Shown here: piece by piece, positions 1 through 12,096 of the stretch | Layout: each line of letters opens with the position of its first letter | Numbering within the stretch: the first letter of the stretch is position 1 | Assembly: GCA_030770545.1 (NCBI GenBank) | Contig: CM061096.1 | Span: 15,667,501-15,731,500, forward strand | Direction: 5' to 3' | Source of the DNA: Macropodus opercularis | Taxonomy: Eukaryota > Chordata > Actinopteri > Anabantiformes > Osphronemidae | DNA length: 64,000 nucleotides | Position numbers and translations under genes: made by a program | Notes under the pieces: model-generated | The model's database searches: none | What the model was told of the DNA's origin: nothing | What the model saw: the letters and a program-made list of their open reading frames with translations, nothing else

Positions 1-3000
1 CACAAAATCGGCTGTAGGCAATTGGAAGATATTGCTTGGCCCACTAAGGGCTTTTCTAGTCAGAATTGTTGACCCAGTGATCCAGGGATTAGGATTCAGG
101 TAAGCAACTAGCTCATCCGTTTCCCAGATTACATTAGAGAAGTTCTTCAGTGGCCTAAAGACCTCAACTCGTGAAATGCCATTTACCATTGAGGCCACAA
201 ACATCACACCACTATTTGTTTCAATGATTGAATTTCCTTGATCATCCACAGCAATGATTCCTGCACAGAACCCCTTCAGATTTTCAGTCATGACATCTCT
301 ACATGCTTGTCTAAGGCTGTAGCCCTTGTGATGATAGAGACTGGCTATTTTCTCTGCAACTGTATGTCTCAGAAAAACATCTCCATCTCCAGAGCAGGTA
401 ACCGCTATTTTGTCATCAGCATAAATTCCAGCCCCGACTACTGCAGTATCTCCAACTCGCCCTTTCAGCTTTCCAACTAACCCTCCTGTAGATGATGCAG
501 CAGCCAGTCCATGCCAGCAGTCCATGGCCACTGCTCCAACTGTCTGAGGGTGAAGATGTTTTGAAGTAAATCCACCAGCGAGCTTCACAGCCAACTCTTT
601 GTGACGTACATCAGTGTAGAAATACTCAGGCCCAACAGGTTTCTGCTTTTCCTCCAACCCCTGCAGAAACTCTTCAGCCCCATCACCCACAATTAATGCA
701 TGTGAGCTCTTGTCCATGACACATCTAGCTGCCTTTATTGGGTTCTTCACACTTTGCACACAAGCAACAGATCCTGACCTCCCTGCACTGCCATCCACAA
801 TGGTTGCTTCCAGTTCATTTTTGCCATCTTTGTTGAATACTGCACCTTTACCTGCATTAAAGAGGAAACAGTCTTCCAAAGCCTCCACTGACCTTTGAAC
901 TGATTCCACACTATTTCCACCTTGTTGAAGTACTTGGGATCCAACAGATAAGGCTGCCTGTAATGCAAACTCAATAACCTCTGTCACTTGGGTGTTGAGC
1001 ATCATCTCCTCTCCAGCCCCGCCATGGATCACTAGAGTATAGTTTTGTTTCATGCCTGTAGTAGAGTCAGCAGTACTTTTGCCATCGTTTAGACTCTCTG
1101 GACTCAGATACGTGTCTCCACTCATTTTCTGGGTTTGCCCCACATGGAGTAGGCTCTCTAAGGCTCCCATTTGGCTTGCAATGGCATATCTAACAGCTAG
1201 AAGTAACACAATTTTCAAGTTTGTCTTGAGGGAGTCTTGGAGCTTCTCTAGTTCCACAGCAAAGTTTCCTTTCCCATTAAGCACAATGCGAACTCTATCG
1301 CTCTTACCAAGATAGGTCACAGCAAGCTGATCTTGGGCATAAACATTTCCTACACCACACTCAACACCCTCCATTAGATCAGTCCCTGTGAGGTAGACAG
1401 ATGGACATCCAAAAGGATCCAAGAACTTCTTCAGTGGATTGTCAGAAGGCAAAGACCGACGCAGAGCAGCTAGGTGGGGGCCAACACCTTGTCCACTTTT
1501 GGTATTTTTGATGAGATTCTTATGCTCCAAAAATGCCACATGGAACAGTTGCAGGAGGTCTGTGGTGTATTGGACTTCATTATCTGGGCCAAGGCAGGAT
1601 GCTAAGGCAGCTACCAACTTGCGGGAATGCATAGTGAGTGAGTAGGTTGGATCACAACGACCATGTTTGTAGTGGCGCATATGGGTAGGTGTGACAATCA
1701 AGTAACTGGAAGCAGATTCTTCAAGAGTCTGCCTCAGGGAAAGCTGCAAAGAGAAATTGATCCAAGCATCATATAGGCCTCTGAGAGCCCTGAGACTAGA
1801 AAAGACATCAGGATAAGAGGGCACATCAAAAGTGAGAACGGGATTCTTTGACTTTAAAGGGGGGCTTGGTTGAGGGATGTTTATGCCTTGCAAAGGAAAG
1901 GTTAGGGAAGTAGGGCATACAGAACTAACACCGTTTACTGAGAAAGACTCATTTGCATTGTCTTTGTCCATATCGACTAGGTGCAAGTCAATTGTCTCAG
2001 ACAGATTGTAAACACACTCAGTCACAAGTCCAGCCACCATCCCATCCACAGCACTGTGCTCGAACACCATTCCAGCTGTGCTGTCCTTGAAGACCACCAG
2101 GTTGACCACCTGTTGGAAGAGAAGAAAAAAAAAAGGATTCAGTTGAAGTTTGGCAACAGTACCTCAAACCAATAGCATGTTGAGCTATTCACATTTTTGT
2201 CATTTAATGTGTAAATCTTTGCACAATATTTGATTTGGTCATTTGTTTTTGTTCTAATCATTTACCACTGACGAACCAAAGGGAATGGTCAAAGTACAGC
2301 CCCCCCCCCCATACGATACAATTAATTGTGCGATTTGCATGATTTCATTAAGTGAAGCATTTGATATTTCTCTAGTTCAATATCCTAATCTATCACTTAC
2401 CTTGTCATAATATCGCAGACATGGACCATCTCCTCCTCCCAGCCTCACTGCATTAAGTGCATCAGCCAGGTCAGAAGGTGCATTGCAGTCTTCCAGACAC
2501 AGCGTCAGGACGGCACTCTCCATCAGCCCCAGTGATGCAGCTGCCTTCCCCCCTTGTTCCAGGATCTGCTCTCTGATGGCAGCCCAGGCCGTGCGTTCCA
2601 GAGCAGTGAGACTGCAAATGGCAAATGGGTCATTCGCTTTCCCAGCACTAGGTTGAGCCATCACCTGGTCCAGCTGGTTGTAAATGTCAGTGAATGAGCG
2701 AGCTGAAATTGGTCCACCAGTGCTGGGACGCCACAGTATGTCAACAGGAAACACTCCTCCAGCACATGTGATGATGGCGTGGAGGCTGTCAGGGTAGACC
2801 TGGAAATACGGTACCAGAGGAGTCAGTTATGAGAACATTTAAATACATATGGAAGCTCAAGAAATCTTTACTGACAGATTCAGCTGTAGTGCTCTGTCCT
2901 GTCCATTATCTCACCTTAATTTGATCTTGACTCTTGCCTGGAATCCGGCTGGCAGCAAATACCTCAGACTGTTGCGTGTGCTCCATTGGCACGTTGCCCT

Positions 3001-3358
3001 CCAGTAATAGGGGCTCACTATACAGCTTTGCTGCTGCCCAGAGCAGAGCAGCTGCCCTCCCCAGCTGGGTACATCTCTTTGCTTTGGATGGAAGGACAAC
3101 AACAGGAAGGGCTGTGGACGTGGGCAGAGGGTCAGCACAAGACAGCAGACCTTTCTTGAACTGCTCTGTCACCCAGTTCTCTTGGCCTGAAGCTCGAGTT
3201 GTTAGTTTCTCCTGGGCCTCCAGGAGGAGCTCCCGCTGTTGTTCAAGTGCATTTTTGAAGTCAGGGTAAAGATCAGGGCTTAAAGTGAGCTGCAGGACGC
3301 GGCCCACCTCCTGCAATGTAGAGTCCAATTCTGGAACAGGGTAGCTGCGAAGGGTCAT
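1..3358 (-). CDS. Carnitine/choline acyltransferase-like domain fused to isoaspartyl peptidase/L-asparaginase (partial, 3' end off the left edge)
   Basis: Three coding exons join in phase: 3359-2915 (ATG at 3358), 2799-2401 and 2109 to the window edge, giving at least 984 codons with no stop. Residues 1 to about 631 follow the carnitine acyltransferase family: an N-terminal YPVPELDSTL, then RYYDK running into FEHSAVDG, whose His (about residue 299) is the family's catalytic base, then RHYKHGR and GVGNVYAQDQ. From about residue 636 the same frame continues into LVIHGGAG, the start of the asparaginase_2/Ntn-hydrolase family, followed by HPQTVGAVAMD (predicted nucleophile Thr about 804), SSTGGLVGKLKGRVGD and GAGIYAD. 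Known roles: acyltransferases move acyl groups between CoA and carnitine; asparaginase_2 enzymes cleave isoaspartyl peptides or asparagine after self-cleavage before the Thr. Oddities are the fusion itself, a final exon over 2.1 kb long, and a degenerate acyltransferase STS motif (LTGTD). I cannot name the gene. Domain calls are firm; activity and substrate are inference. Confidence 0.88.
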
Positions 3359-3359
3359 C

Positions 3360-5940
3360 CTGTTCAAATTGAGGACACGATACAAAACGGGAAGAATTTT
3401 GTAAGAATGTACACCGATATACTAAATCCATATACAATTTATATCCAGCCATGATGATTAGCCAACACACAAACAAGGTACAAACAATAAGACTGCAGTG
3501 TTTGCATTAGTAGTGAGAGAGGAGAGGCCTCAGAACCCATTTAACCCAAACCTCTTAGGTGTAGCTTGAGACTTAGTCAAGCTACACCTCAGGCCTAGAA
3601 AACAACCGTGCACCATTTATTATAGTCACTTGCATTTCCTTCACATGATGTCCAACCTTTTTCATATTAGTGCAACCAATTAGGTAATTTATGGGCATGG
3701 TAGATAAGGATGCACCTAGATTTTAGCTTTGGGAGACCGTGGCCAACCGATCGTAGTAATGGCTCATAACAGCCCATGTGCTTGCACGTGAAAGCAGTTA
3801 CTCCTCCTCTCATCCCTCCAGGCTTAAAAATTGAATTTGTCCCTTCAGTGCTGGTTGTCTGTATCCAATCCAAGACTGATTTAGGTCTTGTGATTTCAAT
3901 AGCTCTTACAAATCAGAAGCAGTGCCAGCATTACCAGTACGTGCTACAACGTGACTGACATGATGTAATGAAGCAGACAAAACAGAAACCATGTCTTTGC
4001 TGATGGGTCAGAGAGGAGCTTTTTGTAGTAACATCACATGCAGCCTATAGGTCACAGAACGAAATGCTACAGCTTGAATGAAAGCTTTAACCTTATAGCA
4101 GCAAACGAGGTGTAAACAGAGAAAAAAAGCCACAAACTACAACTAAGCCACTGTGAATTATTTTTAACTTCCTACATATATACTAAGATGCAGAAAGCTC
4201 ATTGGGCATCGCGTCACATACTTTGGTAGGACTTTACAAATGCAAGAGCAATGACGCCACACTCAGTGACGTAGCTCGTGCTTGGAGCTGCAGCCATTTT
4301 AATTTGGGTTGTCACAAAATCTACATGTTTGAACAAAATGGGGCTTGGTTAAAGGCTCATTAAATCAAAGCGGTTTCCCATCGCACCACATTTAATTTGC
4401 TTCTTGCAGTCGTAGACACAACCAAACACATTAAAGGTCCAGTTTCATTCACATACATCACTGGCAAATGTTTCATTTTAATAAACATACATTTAAGTTG
4501 AATTCAACTGCTCAGGTCTTATTTTGGACCAAACATTGTTCAATGAAAGAACCGGTGTTTAGTTAACGCTGTTGCATCCTGTGTGTCTTTGTGTATTTGT
4601 TTCTTCAAATCCTGTGTGTTGCAGTTACCTGGCTGAGTCTCCCTTCCTGGTTTGACAAAGGACACGGCTCTGGGTGGAGTCTGCTTATATTCAGAGGACC
4701 ACACCAAGAGGCCTGATAGAAAGGGGTGAGGGCAGGATTTTCCAGTATTGGCAGCGTTTTCCTACTTTAGCTTGAATTTTATTAATTGTAGTCTGTAGGT
4801 GAGTAAGCATAAGCTGAGTAAACCGATCATTATCGTGTATAATTTTCTTTGCACACGCTCCACTTTCACTCTTTTGCACCTCACTAATTGTTGTAGCTGT
4901 GGTAACAATTGGATTCCCCCACTGTGAGATCAGCCAAGAATGATCCCATCTTATCTCTTTGTATTTATTGTTTAGTTAGTAATGTTTTGTCTTTGTAACA
5001 TCCTCCCTCTAATTTCAGAAGGACCTGTTTCACCCAGAACAAAACCATATTGTTGTTTTTTTGTTTTTTTTTACCCGTGGTTCACCTTTGACCGTCACAG
5101 GATTTCAGATATACTGTATGTTTACTGTAACAGTTTGTGTTTTCACAGTTTAAAAGAAGACACTAATAGAGTGACTCGTATTCATTTCATATATATTATA
5201 GACATTTTGCCTAAATGTTCTCCTTTTTACAGCTGACACATAAAATCGATCTTTTTACTCAACTCTTTGCTGATATATAGACTTTGAAAGATAAAATCAA
5301 CTTACCTCAATATGATCTTCTCTCCAAGACGTGGCCAGTTGGTTGGATGGTCAGACACTCACTGGGAAGGGAACTCGGTTGGATTACAGAACCAAGGCTT
5401 TGTCAATAATTTGGAAGTAGTGATTCCAATTAAGCAATTTGGTGTCTTTACCCCCCCCCCCCCCCCCTGTGCTTTCCTCGCTTTGTATAGCTGACTAGTT
5501 TCCATGTAGTACTGCACAATGATAGTGTTGTGAGAAAATGCTGGGTACCTCAGTGACTCTGTCTCCCTCCTCCCTTCCTTTAAATGCAATTGAATTTTGA
5601 ATTTTTATTTGCCTCAGTGACTTAAACCAGGCTTCTGAGACCGGGAATGTGCTTCTTTGCTTTAGTTAAACATTTGTATGTTTTGAAAAGGTGACGGCAA
5701 ACAGTCCTCATACTGGACCTGGACATTGTGGAACCTCTCCCGTTCACTGGGGATCGTAGACAGAATAATCACAGGTGTACATGTTAGTAAATCTATGTTT
5801 AATACTTATAATCGTCAGTAGTTTACTACATTGCATCCACAAACATTCCCAATCCACCAAATCCAGCCTCTGAATGCGCTAAGTGCTGTGGCGCAACCTG
5901 CTGGTGTCGCAGTGGATGCGCACTAACAGGTTCAGGACAT
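3360..5940. other. Intergenic region between the fusion gene and mpst
   Basis: No exon is supported here. A non-coding 5' exon and promoter of the minus-strand fusion gene should lie somewhere in this stretch, because its first coding exon begins at a splice acceptor (an AG directly before G-ATG at 3359), but I could not place it. AT-rich sequence dominates, with a 17-base poly-C run at 5451-5467. Reading frames here are short and unlike any family I recognise. Confidence 0.5.
5451..5467 (+). repeat. Poly-C tract (17 bases)
   Basis: An uninterrupted run of 17 cytosines in otherwise AT-rich intergenic DNA. A shorter C run lies near 2300-2310 in the second intron of the fusion gene. Such mononucleotide runs are prone to length error in sequencing. 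Confidence 0.9.
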
Positions 5941-6012
5941 CACTTCCCAAACAGTAACTGTCGAAGTCCTTCGGGACGCGTTTTCCTCTTCAGAAACCCC
6001 AGAGCCTTCGTC

Positions 6013-7110
6013 ATGGCGACTCCGACCCCGGCTCTGGTGTCAGTTCAGTGGCTGGCGGATGCGTTGCAGGAAAACCTCGTCGGTCCCAAACTTCGCATTC
6101 TTGACACTTCTTGGTTTATACCGATTATGCAAAGAGACCCAAAGGCTGAATTTGCGCAACGGCACATTCCGGGCTCGTCCTTCTTTGATATTGACGAATG
6201 CCGTGACAAGAGCTCAGAGTTCGATCACATGCTCCCAACTGCCGGCGACTTTTCCAGGTATGTGGGGGATCTGGGCATCGGCAACGACACGCACGTAGTC
6301 GTGTACGACACCAGCGACTTTGAGTCGTTCACTGCGCCGCGCGTCTGGTGGATGTTCCTGGCGTTCGGACACGCTGCGGTGTCGGTCCTGGATGGCGGCA
6401 TGAAGAACTGGCTTGGCGAGGGCTTTCCGGTAACAGCGGAGGTCTCCGAGCCGGAGCGCACACAGTTCCAGGCAGCAGGTCTTAATCAGGGCTGGGTGAA
6501 GAGCTACGAAGACGTACTGGACAACACCAGAACCAAGGAGGCCCAGATTGTGGACGTCCGAACTCCTGGCAGGTTCAGGGGGATTGAGCCAGAGCCCAGA
6601 GCTGGTAACAAAGAAAGAAAAAATATAGTTTCTGTGTTTTGCGCGTGATAGGTATAATATTTGCTTTAAGGAACGTGTCCCCATGTGATTACAAATATTT
6701 ATTTATTTACTGTGAGGTTTGTTGATTTATTAGATGGGTTTTAGCTTCCAGATGGAGGTTTTTCATCGGCACTCACAGGTGGCTGGTTCCTCTGTCCTGT
6801 CGTCCTCGCAGACATTCTCCCAGGACATATCCTCGGTTCAACCAACATTCCATTCACTGCGTTCCTGGATCCTTCTGGAAAGGAGCTGGGAGCCGAGGAC
6901 CTGTCCAGACTGTTCAGAGAGGCTGGGGTAGACCTGGAGCGACCTCTCTGGGCTACCTGTGGCTCTGGGGTCACAGCGTGTCACGTGGCTCTGGCTGCTC
7001 ACCTGCTCGGCCACCCTGGGGTGTGCGTTTATGATGGCTCCTGGTACGAATGGTTCAAAAGAGCATCTCCGGAGCAAATTATCACAGAGGGAGAGGGCAA
7101 TAGAGTGTGA
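6013..7110 (+). CDS. mpst: 3-mercaptopyruvate sulfurtransferase
   Basis: Two coding exons, 6013-6604 and 6812-7110, join in phase (592 + 299 nt) to give 296 residues, the usual length of the vertebrate MPST/TST family. The protein has two rhodanese domains: an inactive N-terminal one (about 10-145, with RHIPGSSFFDID) and a catalytic C-terminal one (about 165-290, with GHILGSTNIPF). The active-site loop is CGSGVTA with Cys at about 247. The loop separates MPST (CGSGV) from thiosulfate sulfurtransferase (CRKGV), so I call MPST. The enzyme takes sulfur from 3-mercaptopyruvate onto its Cys and passes it to thiols, thioredoxin or cyanide, contributing to hydrogen sulfide production in mitochondria and cytosol. 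The start is the first ATG after an in-frame upstream stop and gives the expected MAT-type N terminus. The intron is only 207 bp. il2rb and c1qtnf6 downstream match the human 22q12 neighbourhood, with ube2i lying between. Confidence 0.95.
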
Positions 7111-7484
7111 AAGAAAGAGTTTAGAGAGTGGTTTAGTTTTTGTGTTGAATGATCCATGATCTTGAAAAGATGTCAGTATTATTGTCCAACCACTGGCCCA
7201 CATCACATGTTAACACAGAGGAGGTTTGAGTCGGGGAAAAAGGCATTTTTCTCTCACGTGCCATTCTTTTTCATTAAAGGCCTTTATTTTTATATGCAAC
7301 AATCTCTGTTTTGTTAGTAAAAATGTCATCCTGTCATCCTAAAGCACATTCAAAATCATGCAATGGCTTCAGGTGTTGCTGTGATAACATAAAATGTTCT
7401 ATTCTAGGGCAAATGAAATCAAAACCAGTTCATTCCGGTTCCTGCACTTGATTTCAGGTGCTTGGCAAGTAAAGATGTGCACCA

Positions 7485-7490
7485 AATAAA
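7485..7490 (+). terminator. Candidate mpst polyadenylation signal
   Basis: AATAAA about 375 bases after the mpst stop codon, in AT-rich sequence without open frames. It is the clearest canonical signal before the ube2i promoter, though others nearby cannot be excluded. Sequence 7491-8030 holds nothing else I can support. Confidence 0.45.
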
Positions 7491-8036
7491 GTAGACGTAT
7501 GGAACTTTATTTTTCCTCCATTGCAGTACAGTATGAAACTAAAACTGTACTTTTAGTACTTTGAGAGACTGTTGTGAATATTATTTTAGGAAACAAGCAA
7601 CTAAAGTGCTTTCACACAACATCAGATTTTACAATACGTTATTGTGAATTAGAAAACCTTAGTGACGCAAGTTGAGTATTGTTAGTTGTCCCTCTGTAAC
7701 ATTAGTAGTGTCAATCACCCAGTGCAAATGTGAAAACCTGTGCAATTTTTATTTATAACGTACAATAATAAGCTGTAAACTATCTCTTAGAAACTGTACT
7801 TGGCTGTTGCAAAATGCAATTTCCTCACTGTGGGACTAACAAAGGTTTTCTTATTCTTATTGAATTATTGAAGCTACAACTACTTTGTTTATTCAAACTG
7901 ATGAAAATGTTTTCATGAATGTTCACATGAAAACATACAGTAGTTGGGTTAAATCGTTCCACAGTAAACAGTTTTTTACGGAAAATGTTCAGTACTGTTT
8001 GATTAAAAACATAAACACGGCAAACCCGCGCCACAA

Positions 8037-8250
8037 CCAAGATGGCCGCCCCTCCCTCCGTGGCTGTCCCGCGCGCTGCCTGAAGGTCCTGTCGAAATAA
8101 ACACGTCAGGGTCCTTTCTCGCGAGAAGCTACGCGACGAAGCCAAAATTACGATGCACATTGCTTTACACTTTAGCCGTGGTATAAAAAACTGTCCAACA
8201 CCAACGCATTACGTCTTAAGTGACTGAGGAATGTTGATAAAGTCGACTTT
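8037..8250 (+). promoter_or_regulatory. ube2i promoter region with BANP-type and YY1-like elements
   Basis: A CpG-rich stretch just before the untranslated first exon of ube2i. It contains a perfect palindrome TCTCGCGAGA at 8117-8126, which matches the motif bound by BANP at CpG-island promoters, and AAGATGGCCGCC at about 8039-8050, close to the YY1 core AAGATGGCGGC. No TATA box is positioned as expected, which fits a housekeeping promoter. The motif matches are seen directly; their use is inferred from position. Confidence 0.55.
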
Positions 8251-8444
8251 AGTTTCGGTTTGTGTTTTCAGGTCCTCGTTGGCTCCGTTGTTTCGGTTTT
8301 GAACGTCGAAGGGTGTTTTTTCCAGCCACCGTCAACACAACAGCAGCTAACGTTAGCGCTAGAGAAGCTAACGAGCTAGCTGCACGCCCGCGCCGCTTAA
8401 TTCTAATCACCAGCTGTGATATAAGAGGTACGTTCAGCTGCCAG
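8251..8444 (+). other. Probable untranslated first exon of ube2i
   Basis: This CpG-rich segment ends in a consensus donor, CAG then GTGAGC at 8442-8450. The next acceptor (CCGCAG at 8704) opens the exon that carries the ube2i start codon 20 bases in. The 5' boundary is not known. The segment carries a dense group of TTAGC/GCTAA words at 8346-8382. Confidence 0.55.
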
Positions 8445-8718
8445 GTGAGCAAAGAGTCGCTGCTGCTTCTGCTTGGCTGTAGCTGTAAGTCATACTCGGC
8501 GGATTGTCGGTAAAATCAACATCCACCTCGTTGCTCCACTCACTAACAACGTCATTATTGCTGTATCATGTTATGTATGTGCTTATTAACGAAGCACGTC
8601 GCCAACGTTCTTCTGGATATTTAGTAGGAATCGTAAATGCTGTTTCGGCGGCTTTGGGGCGGCTCGTGTGAATAAATAACTAGTTTTGGTTTGTTTTTCC
8701 GCAGGGAGGCGTTGATGA

Positions 8719-11038
<2,320 letters not shown>

Positions 11039-12090
11039 ACTGGAGCGCTCCCCTCCGTCCCATCCTGAGCAGCCCGAAGCGATCGAGGTTACAAACAGGA
11101 GGCAGGCGTCACCTGAAGGACCACTCCAATAAGAATTCAGTTTTGACTATTATCCTACTACTACACAGTTTTCTTTTTTTTTCTTTTTTTTTCCTTCTAT
11201 TTCTTTCTCTTTACGAAGTAGCAGAAGTTCAAGTTCTGTGAAATCATAATTTTACCTGTCTTCAAAAATAATCATGCATTTTTATGCTGAGCTGATGATC
11301 CTGAACCGTTGCTGTCCACCTTGCTAGCTCACCAAGCTTTCTCAATCTTCCATTAATACTGTAGCTCGTGCTAACGTATTGACAGCGCTGTATAAATGAG
11401 ATTTGACGTCCAAACTGATGCTGAGGCGGAAACTGTGCCTCCAACCCAAGAAGTGTTACAGGTAATGTTTCATGAATGTGAGTAAAAAGTAGGACAAAGC
11501 AATCGGAAGGACACTGGAAGCTGAACCGTCCTCTGTTCTTCTGATTACTTGTTCCGTTCTTATCACATATTTATAAAATATCTTCCAGAACTACTCGTTA
11601 AATCCAAGTTCTGGTGGCAAGTTAAACTTAAATCACCCTTTAGTGCTGCGAAGATAAACTTAGATTAAGATTCTTTTTATGAATCAACTGTGGGTTGAAC
11701 TGTTTGTCACAGTGATGAAAGTTCATGCAATAATCTGCTTCCCAACATGCTGTAATATGACATGAAATGACAAGAGCTGTTTCTGCTTTTACTTTGGCTC
11801 CATTCAGCCTTTTTAACGATAATTTTGTCCCACTGTGCTTAAAAAGTGAACATAAACCTGTATACATGGAGCAGCTGTGAAGCTGAAGGCTCCTCATTGG
11901 AATGGCCTCTCAGCCTGCAAGGAGTAAAGAGTAAAGTGCACTTGACAGTCAGCAAAGACCTGAGATATGTTTTATTGCCTCTGAATATATGAGCGCATGT
12001 ACATAATATAAATATTGAAGAAATGTGGAAGTTATGTTTTATATTGTTTTAGCCAGTTGACATTTGTGTGTGCTGTTATAACAAAGACAC

Positions 12091-12096
12091 AATAAA
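12091..12096 (+). terminator. Candidate ube2i polyadenylation signal
   Basis: AATAAA about 1.05 kb after the ube2i stop, followed closely by a second AT-rich near-match. The stretch from 11039 to here has the AT-rich, non-coding look of a long 3' UTR. Confidence 0.5.
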
